The position numbers were made by a program, and so were the translations under genes. DNA of 64,000 nt, taken from the NCBI GenBank assembly GCA_022432975.1, contig CM039512.1, positions 37,573,936 to 37,637,935 of the forward strand, written 5' to 3'. Source of the DNA: Begonia masoniana. Taxonomy: Eukaryota; Streptophyta; Magnoliopsida; Cucurbitales; Begoniaceae. Under the pieces are notes generated by a model. The model was not told the origin of the DNA. It saw only the letters and a program-made list of their open reading frames with translations, and made no database searches. The first letter of the stretch is position 1, and each line of letters opens with the position of its first letter. This document shows, one piece after another, positions 35,187 through 45,862 of the stretch.

Positions 35187-36764
35187 GGACCCTATTGTCC
35201 AGCCCAAGGCTGCATTTACAGTAGAAGAATTGAATAAAAACTGAACCTAGACCCACAAAAAATAAGTCGAAGTTCATATAGAGATTACATAAAAATAAGA
35301 TAATATGAACTCAAATAATCCAATAAAATGTCATGCAAGAAATAAAGTTTTAAATACCCAATAATTTAAATAGATCAAAGATGAGAAAATAAAATAAATA
35401 AATAATTTCTCACTAGGACAAAGAATTACACTCTAGATAAATAAAGAAGAGGACCAAAAGTGGAACCACTCCAAGGCGAGTAACATCACCAACCACCTCC
35501 CTAACCCTAACTTGAGAAAAAAGATGGGGTCTTTTAGGGTGAGTGACTAACTTAGTAGGGAATTATATATTATACTCAAATGCATGTCAAAATTAGTTTT
35601 TTTTTTTTTTTATCATTTTCTTTCAAAACCATGAGATAGTCGTAAATACAGAGCATGCATTTACATTTGATTTTTTTTTTCATTTCAAACAAGCTCCATG
35701 AGTCAAAAATTTACAAATCATTAAAATCTTTATACTACCTTCATGCAACAAAAGGTGTATACAATCTGACTCTGGTTATTTTAGTTACTCAGTCTGATAT
35801 AACCAAAAAGAACCAGAGATTGATACCAAAAAGGCTCATGAGCCGAAACAAACACTAACCTATCTGGTGTACATATATAACAAATTAAATGAAATAACAT
35901 AAATAAATGGGTAAAACGTACGTAGATAAACGTAAAACCTGGCATGTTAGCTACCAAGCCCCTTCACGGATTTTCATAGTTGTCAATCCACCAAAATAAG
36001 ATTTTCCAAACTGTACAATGCAAATGCAGAGCACTATAGAAACCTGACCACAACCTTACCAACCAGCCGAGATGCGCTATCGGAAACATGCATGTAATCC
36101 ACAAAGTCGTTAGAAATTAACACAAAACCAACGCTAGGAAATCTTGTTCCAATACCAAGGGAAAAACACACATAGGGATCCTTACCAGATTTAGTAACCA
36201 AGTCGAAATGATAAATCATTAGACGTGCAACGCCTCAGTGACAAAATTATCTTTTAAAAATAACACTAAGTGATGTTTGGAGTCTACAGAGGTCGACTAT
36301 AGTGTGCAACGGTCGACCAGAGCACGTGGAGGTCGACTGGTCTCCAAATGCGATCTACCAAACTTGTCCACAGTCGACCGGATTAGCCAAGAGTCAATTG
36401 CCCTGGACTGCAATCTACCCCTCTAGGGTTGATCGACCTAGTCTTCTGGTCAACCGGTTTCATACAGAGGTCGAGTAGACTGTGTTTTCCAACTATAAAA
36501 AGTTGCAAAAATGGGTTCTTTCCCACCAATTCTTATCTTATTTTGTTCATAACTTTGCAAGCAACTTAAATCTATAAAAATAATCAAAGAATTCGAGTTT
36601 CCATACTGAAATCTGTAACCAATATCAACCATAAACTTAAAAAAAAAAAAAAAAGGTAAAATAGAGCGACATATCAATGAAATCTCTTCACAAAAATTGT
36701 TGATTGAAGTCTTATGAACCAAAATCCAGTCTTGGAGCTCAACGTATCGCACATTCAATAAATT

Positions 36765-36801
<37 letters not shown>

Positions 36802-39188
36802 TTTCTCTTGTGCTGGCCATGTAAGAGGGGCCGAAAGGTTTCCTTCCTCAATTTATATTAATTAAAAATTTGTTAAATTCATTTTTTTCAAAAACTATGA
36901 ATGATTCCTCTTCTCCAAACGAAATAATTAAAATTTACCTAATATAATTTCTCAAAATTTAATCGTGCGGTAATTTTCTAAATTCACTTTGTTGACTAAT
37001 TGATCAAAAATGCTACGTGTCCTAACGCTATCCAACCACACAATTCAAGTCAATGTAAAATACATTTACAATGAATAACGAAAAAAATTTACTCATAAAT
37101 TGATTTATGTAAAAATATCGGGTCTTACAAATGGCATCAATAAAGCATTCAATACCGCTATAGAAAGAAAATAAAATTTGTACTTTACCCATTGAATTCC
37201 AATTTAATCAGAAATCACCATTAAGGAAAAGTTTTTAACTTTGTAACTTACCAGAATTTAATTGTTGGTTGTAACACTTTCTCCTAACGCAAGGACAACA
37301 TAACATTGTAGATCAAACAATGAAAAATAGTACATGATAACGTGAAAGTTTTGCAAATGGATTATAGCAAACAATCACAATTTTGCTTTGATAGACAATT
37401 ATTAAATACTAAATAATCGCAAAGAAGTATTGCTGCCACTAGTACAATATTGTCCACTTTGAACTAAATGTTACACTATTTTTGAATGCGTTGTATTATG
37501 CTAAGAGATGAAACATACTTATGAATTACTCATGCTAAGCTATATAGAAATGAGAAGTCTCTCAGTATGGGTCAGGCACACTCAATTACATGACCTTTGA
37601 CGATCATCCATCTAACTGTACATGTGTTGATAAACGTAGGAGATACAAGAGACCAGTCTGAGAAACATTAAGTTGGTAACCTTCTATTGATCTAATATGA
37701 AGTAATAGCTGTAAATTATAAAAGAAAACTAAATATTTGGACTAGCCATTAGCATCACAATCAGCCTGTCTTTCTTCCGTGGCCCTCCCGGCTGTTACTT
37801 TGATTGGGACCCTAACTTCAAGCCAAGTTACTGAATCCAAATCGGTGACTAGATTAGCCAACTTTTGCAAGAGTGACATTTACAGCCAACTTTCAGGGAT
37901 TACGGTTCATTTCCTTTTGCTTTTTCGTTTTGTTATGGAAAAAATTCTAGCTATTGAGGACCATTAAAAAGATACATGGGTTATGATTTCACCGTTGATG
38001 CTACCAAATCTTTAGAATAACATAATATATGTGTGATATTTGACTCTTGTGAATACACCATATTGGTTCATATAACAACTAATCAAGTTGAATAAAGCAT
38101 TGAAAGTGTGGATTTTGAAATGGTATTAAATTCTAATGTTATTTTGAAATAGTTAAACATTTCAAAAAATGAGGTAAACTATGAAGGCTCAAGATATAAA
38201 AAAAATATAGATATAGTACTAATAATTTCAAATTGTCATAGCTTAAACAACACTAATTTTAAAATTTTTTGTGCTCGTAATATAATATTGTTTATTTTGT
38301 AAATTGACATGGCCTTCATGAGATAGAATGCCACTATCATCTCCCTTGGGATCTCAACTCCTTGTTGACCATATTTTCAATTTAGTTTTAGCCCTGACAA
38401 ATTTTTATTTTTATGTTTTAACTCAAAAAATCTTGTATTAAGTCAAGAAGAGAATTCTATTTATGGATTATCATTTTTTGTTTCACTAAGTATCGTCGTA
38501 TTGCACAACTATATTTATATTAGCTAAATTCTCGTAATTAACTAATTTTGGGCTGTGGTCCCTTCTCAATAATGATGTTTATGTACAGGGATAACAAAAC
38601 TCTATCTCACTGTAATGATGTTCATGTATAAAATTCTAGCCCACAACTCAATGTAAAAATAATAAAGGAATGTGCTCTGGGTAGACCAAAAAAATGCCAT
38701 GGATGCTAGTACAGAACAGCCAACTTTATCATTGTCTAAGGATTGAACAGAGAGAGAGAGAGATTAATTTATGTGTAGGAGAGTGAATGTGTGGGGCAAG
38801 TGATGTGACCATGATTTCGTGCTTGCAATGCAAAGGGAGGAGAAAACGGCCACAAGAGAAGGGTTGTTACTCTTCTTTGAAACCTAATTAAGAAAACAAA
38901 TATATAAATGTTTATTCATCATCATACTATGTTCATTTTTACTATAATCTCCCTTCAATTATGGCCTCAATTAGTCCTCTCTGCGAGCATGAGGTTTTAC
39001 CCCATCTTAATTTCAAGAACTCGAAAAAAACCTAAATTATTATATTAAATGATATATTGTTGTTTAGTAAGCACAATCAATTCGAACCCATGTTGGGATG
39101 CCTCACATAGAACATATACTATTTGTTTGGAATACTTCTTCCACGACCATTGCAATGTCATTCCTTAGTGCCCTCTGCGCAAAACAAC
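35187..39188. other. CCD4 upstream region, second copy (no gene seen)
   Basis: 4 kb of AT-rich sequence without a convincing gene. Notable parts are a cluster of GGTCGAC/GTCGACC motifs (36289-36475), a CT dinucleotide run (about 36768-36799), and a possible inverted LTR end at 37129 (minus strand TGTAAGACCC). The left limit of that element is not clear. The last 1.5 kb before the gene contain no recognisable repeat. Confidence 0.7.
36768..36799. repeat. CT dinucleotide microsatellite
   Basis: About 16 CT units in this copy. The first copy at about 11060-11090 is shorter and interrupted by CC. Confidence 0.9.
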
Positions 39189-39267
39189 CACGTGGTCTTC
39201 GCTTGAAGTGGACCTCCTTGCATATTACAAACCCTTCTCTTTCACCACTCTTAAACTCTATTTATAA
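39189..39267 (+). promoter_or_regulatory. CCD4 core promoter: G-box and TATA box
   Basis: A palindromic G-box CACGTG (39189-39194, inside CCACGTGG) lies about 65 bp before a TATTTATAA TATA box (39259-39267). A CT-rich 5' leader (39285-39310) follows, with the ATG at 39368. G-boxes bind bZIP/bHLH factors, often light- or ABA-related. The positions fit a transcription start near 39290-39300. Confidence 0.65.
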
Positions 39268-39367
39268 CTTCTCATTCTTTCCCTCTCTCTAGATCTCTCT
39301 CTCTCTCTCTAGAAACTTGGAACCGAAAAGATAATCATAGGCCAAAAGCAAACCTTTACAATTAGCC

Positions 39368-41161
39368 ATGGCAGCTTCTTCGATAGCACAAAGCTCAAGA
39401 AGTTGGGCAGGAGAACTTCTTCCGGCTTCTCCTTCATCTTCTTCATCAAAAACAATAGACTTGAGCTTTCAGTTCAAATCAATCTCCATCAAGAAGCCCA
39501 AGAGCAGAACTGCAATTTCCAACGCTCTAAGCTCTCCCTCTCTTCTCCACGTTCCAAAACAATCTCACAGACAAGTAGTAATTCCCAGAGAAGAAACCTC
39601 TGCAACTCCCAAGAACTGGAACTTAATCCAAAGAGCGGCCGCAATGGCATTGGATATGGCGGAAGAGGCCTTACTCTCGCACGAGCTTCAATTCCCACTT
39701 CCGAAAACCTCCGATCCGAGAGTCCAAATCGCTGGAAACTTTGCTCCGGTACCAGAACAACCAGTCCGGCGCTCGCTCCCGGTCACAGGAACGATCCCAG
39801 ATTGCATTAAAGGTGTCTACCTCCGAAACGGAGCCAACCCGCTTCTTGAGCCCGTTGCAGGCCACCATTTCTTCGACGGAGACGGCATGGTTCACGCCGT
39901 CACCATTGATTCTGGCAGCGCTAGCTACTCATGCCGGTTCACTGAAACTCAAAGACTAATGCAAGAACGAGAACTTGGTCGGCCAGTTTTTCCAAAAGCC
40001 ATTGGAGAGCTTCACGGACATTCGGGTATAGCGCGCCTTCTCTTGTTTTACGCTAGAGGACTTTTTGGCCTTGTCGACCACAATCACGGCACCGGAGTGG
40101 CTAACGCCGGCTTGGTATACTTCAACAATCATCTTTTAGCTATGTCGGAGGATGATTTACCTTACCATATTCGTATAACTTCCTCCGGCGACCTTGAAAC
40201 AGTTGGTCGATACAATTTCGATAACCAGCTTCAGTCCGCCATGATCGCACACCCCAAGATCGACCCAGAAACCAGAGAGCTCTTTGCTCTCAGCTATGAC
40301 GTCGTCCAGAAGCCTTATCTAAAGTACTTTAGATTCTCGCTTGACGGAAAAAAGTCATCAGACGTCGAAATTCCGCTTGAAATTCCGACCATGATGCATG
40401 ATTTCGCAATCACTGAGAATTTCGTTGTAATCCCAGACCAACAAGTTGTATTCAAACTTCAGGAAATGATCGGAGGAGGCTCGCCCGTGGTTTATGACGA
40501 GAAGAAGAAATCCCGACTCGGTGTCCTACCGAAATATGCTCGTGATTCGTCGGAGATTGTCTGGATCGAATCGGAAAGCACGTTTTGTTTCCATTTATGG
40601 AATGCTTGGGAGGAACCAGTGACCAACGAAGTCGTCGTCATCGGATCCTGTATGACTCCGGCGGACTCCATATTCAACGAGTCAGATGAGAGCTTGAAAA
40701 GCACGCTTTCGGAAATCAGACTGAACCTAAAAACCGGCCAGTCTACCCGGAAACCAATCATCTCCGAAGAAGAATCAGTAAACTTAGAAGCCGGAATGGT
40801 AAACCGGAATCTCCTGGGAAGGAAAACCAGATACGCTTATCTAGCCATTGCTGAACCGTGGCCCAAGGTTTCTGGTTTAGCCAAAGTCGATTTAACTTCT
40901 GGGTCAGTAAAAAAGTACATTTATGGCGATCAGAAGTACGGTGGGGAGCCATTTTTCCTACCCAGAGAGCAGAATTCACAGAAAGAAGACGATGGATATC
41001 TTCTTACTTTCGTCCACGATGAAAGGACGGAGAAAACAGAGCTTCAGATAGTAAACGCCATTAATTTACAGTTAGAGGCTTCGATTAAGTTACCTTCAAG
41101 GGTGCCTTACGGATTTCATGGCACTTTTATAGAATCAAAGAAGTTGGAAAATCAAGCATAG
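39368..41161 (+). CDS. CCD4: Carotenoid cleavage dioxygenase 4, plastidial
   Basis: 597 residues, intronless here. Members of this family are non-haem Fe(II) dioxygenases. CCD4 enzymes act in plastids or plastoglobules and typically cleave carotenoids at the 9,10 (9',10') bond to give C13 ionones and C27 apocarotenals, which lowers carotenoid colour in petals, fruit or leaves. The N-terminus (about 1-70) is Ser/Lys-rich and low in acidic residues, as in a transit peptide. The RPE65-like propeller domain follows from about 120. All four iron-ligand histidines are present: H295 (AHPK), H344 (MMHDF), H409 (FHLWNA) and H584 (GFHGTF). The second-shell glutamates are E261, E474 and E527. The spacing equals that of maize VP14 shifted by three to six. 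The ATG context GCCATGG is good. NCED and CCD1 are less likely given the N-terminal sequence and motifs. Substrate and cleavage position are inferred from the family. Confidence 0.97.
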   Translation: MAASSIAQSSRSWAGELLPASPSSSSSKTIDLSFQFKSISIKKPKSRTAISNALSSPSLLHVPKQSHRQVVIPREETSATPKNWNLIQRAAAMALDMAEEALLSHELQFPLPKTSDPRVQIAGNFAPVPEQPVRRSLPVTGTIPDCIKGVYLRNGANPLLEPVAGHHFFDGDGMVHAVTIDSGSASYSCRFTETQRLMQERELGRPVFPKAIGELHGHSGIARLLLFYARGLFGLVDHNHGTGVANAGLVYFNNHLLAMSEDDLPYHIRITSSGDLETVGRYNFDNQLQSAMIAHPKIDPETRELFALSYDVVQKPYLKYFRFSLDGKKSSDVEIPLEIPTMMHDFAITENFVVIPDQQVVFKLQEMIGGGSPVVYDEKKKSRLGVLPKYARDSSEIVWIESESTFCFHLWNAWEEPVTNEVVVIGSCMTPADSIFNESDESLKSTLSEIRLNLKTGQSTRKPIISEEESVNLEAGMVNRNLLGRKTRYAYLAIAEPWPKVSGLAKVDLTSGSVKKYIYGDQKYGGEPFFLPREQNSQKEDDGYLLTFVHDERTEKTELQIVNAINLQLEASIKLPSRVPYGFHGTFIESKKLENQA

Positions 41162-41460
41162 ATATTTTTTTGTCTGGATAAAATTCATTGAACAGGATGG
41201 CGGAGAATTTACAGAGGGATTGTTACAGAAAAAAATATCCCCGGATTCTGCCGATCAAACTTTTTTTGTTTGTTTGTTTCGGAGGAAAGCAGCTAGTTGC
41301 TTTAGGAGTACAGTTTGTAGATTTGGAGCTCAGCTGGTTACTGATTCTTTTTCTCGATCTTTTTTTTTTTCTAAACTTTGATCATTCAGTGTTGTGTACA
41401 TAAAACAATGTTAGTCCTTTTCCGTATAAATATAGTTCTTTTATAATCATCATTATTTTA
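41162..41460 (+). other. CCD4 3' UTR and short downstream flank
   Basis: T-rich sequence after the stop, with far-upstream-element-like TTTGTTTGTTTG near 41268. Weak AATAAA-like signals (ATAAAAC, ATAAATA) lie near 41400-41440. The polyadenylation site is probably around 41400-41450, immediately before the transposon nest. Confidence 0.45.
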
Positions 41461-41790
41461 GGTAAAAATATGTTTTTAACCGGGCTAAAATTCAAAATAC
41501 CCCTAAAGTATGAGTATTTATCAAAAAAATCCTCAAACAAAAAGTCCTCGCAATTAAAATCTCGAACTATTGAAAATACTCAAAAAAGACCCTGGCATAA
41601 GGCAAATAGCCCCCGATCTAAAATTGCACGGGATTCGGGGGCCGATTTAAAATCACGGCCCACAAATCTAAAATTCAGGGGGGCCGCATAACATTTCGGG
41701 GGCTGCATAAAAATTCGGAGGGCAGCCCCAAAAATTGCGGGGGGCCGCATATCGTAGCAGACCCCCGCATAAAAATTTGTGGGGCTGCGT

Positions 41791-43401
41791 TGTAACACCC
41801 GGCATTTTGGCCATGTAATAATCTGTTGAATTATTGTATGGATTTAAATTGCCATAAATACGATAACAACTTCATTGGAAAATGTTTGAGCATTTAGTGT
41901 GGGGAGAACCAAACTAATGTGTAACTAAACTAAACACTAAGTTTAAAATGCATGGAATGGTAAATTGGGGAGAAATTAAGGTTGGTGGGAGATAGCCAAT
42001 GGATAGCTGACACATGGCAACTTGTTGAGGAAGTTAAGTTCTTCCTCCTACGTGAAACCCTCTTCATTTCACTTCTCTGCTCTCTCTCCATTCTCTTCTC
42101 GGCATTCTCTCTTCCAGTCGTCAATCAGCCATCGAAGCTACTTTGATCTCCTCGGCTCCTTTCTGTTTTTCTACTAGGGTAAGCATCTTTTAAATGCTAA
42201 CAAGTTTGGACAAATTTAAAGTGAGTTTTGGTTGGAGTGAAGGATAGTGATACTTTGGTAAAACTCACTGTTTTTGGATGAAAACACACCGATTTGTTTT
42301 CTAAGGGTTTGATTGAGTTTGGAACAAATTTTTCCAACTTATATGTTAGCATTTGCAGCTTGTTTATTTTTTGAACGTGCATGTACAGGTTCGAGCATTT
42401 CTGAGACGTTCAGGACTATCAACTCTGCAGCAACAGGTAAGTTCGTACGCATAGATTCGGTCCCTTAAGGCCGTACATCACGGAGGTACTAGGTTTTCTG
42501 TTATGTCGGGTTGTTTTGGGTAGAAGAGTTAGAGTTATGTTCTGAAATGTCTGGCTTTGATTTACTTTCTGCTGTCTTATTTCTACTGTCTGCCTGTTTA
42601 AGTTCAAGCACCGTTCATGCATACACGTTTTCTCTAAAAGACATGCAAATGTTTTCTGTACACTGTTTGAAACTAAATAAGATAAAATCTGACTTAAATG
42701 AACCGGTTAAGTGCGGGACGGGGACTGACCTACTGTTACTGTACTGTTATATATATGTATACTGTATTACTGTATGTGCCTATTGTGCACTCACTGATTC
42801 TACTGATTGTCAGTTCCCCTATAAGCCCCACTTATACCTCTCTGCCACTGAAACATAATGTACTGTACTGTCACTGTATTTCTGAAAATCGCATACATAG
42901 CATTTTGCATCACTGCATATCTATTATGTTCTTACTGAGTTTTAGACTCATAGGTGAACTCTCTGATGTAGGTACTGAACCCGGAAATGAGGACCTTGTG
43001 CCTCAGTCTGATGAATAGGTGGCTGGTGGATCGAGCTCATGGGGGTTTGGTTGCTGCAGTCAGACAAATTCTGACCCGAGGTCTAAGTTTTCTGTAATGT
43101 CTATATCTGTAAAGTCTTCTGAAAATTCTGGCTTTGTTGTAAAAACTCTGTAAAAACTTCCGTTTTGGGAAAGTCTGTAAATATATGTTAGGTTCTGTAC
43201 TGATCCTCAGATTTTAAAACAATGTACAGATTTTGATATCTAAGTTATTAAAACTACTGTATTTGACAGTTGAATGATGTTCTGAATATTCTGGAATTGT
43301 ATGGGGTATTATCTGTCAGCTTGTGTATGGATGACTTCTGGTTTTAGAGTTATCCATGCAGTCTGTTTTCTTGAAAATCCTGTCGTGTTCCTTTAAACAT
43401 G
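41791..43401 (+). mobile_element. Solo LTR, left part (interrupted by element 2)
   Basis: Starts TGTAACACCC directly after TGCGT (41786-41790). It continues after the nested element at 52668 and ends TGTCACA at 53590, followed by TGCGT (53591-53595). That makes a complete LTR of about 2.53 kb with a 5-bp target duplication and no internal region, so a solo LTR. It is the same family as the inverted LTR at 54899-57682. Confidence 0.92.
42389..43018 (+). other. LTR exon-2/intron-2/exon-3 module of the solo LTR
   Basis: Donor at 42179 (GGGTAAGC), acceptor TACAG before 42389, candidate exon 42389-42436 (48 nt, frame open), and donor CAG/GTAAGT. Then come a CCCTTAAGG hairpin and arm CGTACATCACGGAG (42472-42485). 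The acceptor-side arm CTCTGATGTAGG ends at 42972. The frame after the acceptor codes TEPGNEDLVPQSDE and stops at TAG 43016-43018. The arms match at 11 of 14 positions. Confidence 0.5.
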
Positions 43402-43900
43402 TGTAACACCCGGTTCTATTAAATCAAATCTAATTTATTATTTATGAAGTACTTTTATAGAAGGGCTGGGAGGGGGAGTTATTGATTAGGTTAATAAATG
43501 ATCAGGCGAGGGTATGATGGTAATTAGCATTTTACCTAGTGGATAATGTATTTAAGGAAATGTCCAGTAAGGGGAGCCGCCACTAATTCTTTTTTTCCCT
43601 CTTTCGGTGTTCAGCTCGAGCAGTGGAACTCTCTAGACGATTCTCTCGCCCGTTTCCCCTACAACCTAGGTAAGTCTTACTTTCCCCTACAACCTAGGTA
43701 AGTCTTACTTTCCTGCATTTTAGTGATAAGTTTACTGAGAGAACACAATGTGGAAGTGTTGAGGTTGCTGTGATTGAGGGTGGGTTCGGGTTCTTGATGG
43801 TAAAGAGGAATGCATGAGGGCCTGAGCTTCCAAACTACTTTCCTTAGACTCTTGGGTAGTTTAGAATGAAGTTTAACTAATACACTGTCTACGGTTTTAG

Positions 43901-44511
43901 GTTGAGCAATACCCGAAGTGGTTAGCAACCCAGTTAATCCCAGAGAAATCCAAGTAAGTAAAGTTTGCTTGTGCCTTCGGACCTACATCACAAAACATTA
44001 GGGTTTGTAAGCTGGAGTGTCTTGGTATGTCATGCATCATTTTTTTAAAGTATACCAAAATGTAATTTTAATGCATGTTGGCATAGTGAGGATTGAACAT
44101 ATTGAATCAGCCATGTGAAACAGATTTGCTGTTAAGGGAATTTATCCGCCCCTTAATGAGCCAGTGGATGTATATACTTTGGAAGAGTTGATCCAACTTC
44201 CAATTTCACAGGGGGATCTGAACATGTGAATCAGATATGCTGTTAAGGGAATTTATCCGCCCCTTAATGAGCCAGTGGATGCATATACTTTGGGAGAGTT
44301 GATCCAGCTCCCAATTTCACAGGGGGATCTGAACAGAATCGAAACATGAACAACTGAGTTGAGAAAGTAGAAATTGCATGTTTAGGAATTTATATTTCAG
44401 TGAGTCTTTTCATTACTGCTTTACTTACTTAGCATTAGGCTAATAGATGAGTTTTGTGATGTAGGTGTTGAGGACACTGCAGGTGAATTTCCTGAGTGCA
44501 CAGATGATTGA
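43901..44511 (+). other. LTR exon-2/intron-2/exon-3 module, element 2 5' LTR
   Basis: The candidate exon 43901-43953 (53 nt) is followed by GTAAGTAA, a GCC-TTC-GGA hairpin (one base weakened) and arm CCTACATCACAAAAC (43982-43996). The exact complement lies at 44451-44465 over the acceptor. Exon 3 codes 14 residues (VEDTAGEFPECTDD) before TGA 44509-44511. An extra A in the 53-nt exon shifts the phase relative to the element 1 copy, so the two pieces would not join in frame. Confidence 0.5.
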
Positions 44512-45004
44512 TGTGGTTGGAGGAGTACATCCATGTCTCGGCTTGGTAAACTGATGAGGCGGGCTAACTGGTGTCAGCAGATGTTGAGGTTTAGTTGATA
44601 ATGATCTAGTCTGAGTAGGTCGAGTTTTCATGACAGTAGAGATTTTAGCATTTCAAATACATTTTGAATATTATTGATTCTAGTAACCTGTTGAGTTTTA
44701 AGTGTTGGTTTTACTGGATTTGATAAATGAAATGGTTTGAATCGTTTTTGAAAAGTCTTGGAGAGGCAAGAAAATTTCTTTCTGTAGTTAGAGTTGTGTC
44801 TGTCTTCTATCGGAAGGTGATTTTAATAAAGCTATCGGATGATGTCGAGTGTTTTAGTCGTCCGGTGATGTCGAGCTTTTGCTCGTCAGATGAAAAGGGT
44901 TAAGTCATTCGGATGAGGAGATCATCCGGCTGACGTCACCGGTAGATATAGAGAAAAGTCGTTCGGATGAGGAGATCATCCGGCTGACCTCACCGGTGGA
45001 TGTC

Positions 45005-45400
45005 TTTGTTAGACTGACCGGATGACAAAATTTATATTTTGTCATTTAGTGACCGGTGGATGTCCCTGTTAGAGTGACCGGATGACCAAATTTATGTTTT
45101 GTCGTTTAGTGACCGGTGGATGTCCCTGTTAGACTGACCGGATGATCAATTTTATGTTTTGTCGTTTAGCGACCGGATGAAGTCTTCAAATAGCCTTCCC
45201 CCTTCGTTGACTTTGTTCTATGTTTTGTCGTTTATTGACCGGTGGATGTCCCTGTTAGACTGACCGGATGACCAAATTTATGTTTTGTCGTTTAGTGACC
45301 GGTGGATGTCCCTGTTAGACTGACCGGATGACCAATTTTATGTTTTGTCGTTTAGCGACCGGATGAAGTCTTCAAATAGCCTTCCCCCTTTGTTGACTTT
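45005..45400 (+). repeat. 60-bp repeat block in element 2 LTR
   Basis: Units of about 60 bp consist of a 25-bp piece (GACCGGTGGATGTCCCTGTT and five more bases) plus a 35-bp piece that corresponds to the minisatellite unit of element 1. A shorter degenerate spacer with AAGTCTTCAAATAGCC separates two groups. The same block is at about 51965-52340 in the 3' LTR. Confidence 0.8.
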
Positions 45401-45710
45401 GTTCAGCGGACGACGAGTTTGACTTTTCCAACCTTTAAAGTATTTTCACGGGTTAAACCTTTGCTTCTTAATCGATCGTTTGTCAACATTTCCAACGTTT
45501 TTTTTTATATGGTTTTTGGTTAATTTTATTTTTGTTTAAACGAATTTCCGCTGCAAGTTTTAAATATTTTGAGCTTTTAGAAAATGTCAAATTTGACTGT
45601 CGAGCGAAGTTTTTTTTAAAAAAGAAAAGAGATTTCTTAGTCATGATCGAGCTTTATGTAGCGAACCGAGTTCAGAAAAAAAAAAAAAAAAAATTCGGGG
45701 CGTTACAGTA

Positions 45711-45723
45711 TGGTATCAGAGAC
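45711..45723 (+). other. Primer binding site of element 2
   Basis: TGGTATCAGAGAC, three bases after the LTR end GTTACA; iMet-tRNA type. Confidence 0.88.
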
Positions 45724-45862
45724 ATTCAGTTAAACCGTTCAAAAGATTACTCATCAGTGCCGGTCGTTGCATGGAAGTACTTCAACAACTGTAAGTGTTT
45801 ACATTACCCTTAGTTGATAGATACTTAAGAGTGTGACTAACCCTGTACAGGAATTTAGTATA

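Larger units (their letters stand above)
43402..45707 (+). mobile_element. 5' LTR of element 2
   Basis: 2306 bp, TGTAACACCC...CGTTACA. It contains a 28-bp tandem duplication at about 43654-43709 that doubles a splice-donor-like CTAG/GTAAGT. It also holds the module with arms 43982-43996 and 44451-44465, TGACGTCA at 44931-44938 and a 60-bp repeat block (about 45005-45360). An A run of about 18 bases lies near its end. Confidence 0.95.

Noticed and set aside
36450..36851. 133-codon minus-strand frame upstream of CCD4
   Set aside because: Crosses the CT microsatellite and a poly-A run; the other copy of the region has it broken into a 60-codon frame.
35187..37129. Complete inverted LTR upstream of CCD4
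   Set aside because: Only one end (minus-strand TGTAAGACCC at 37129) looks like an LTR terminus; no matching end or target duplication found.
41470..41800. Possible small genes in the GC-rich stretch after CCD4
   Set aside because: The stretch matches the inverted end at 54296-54480, so it is a transposon terminus.
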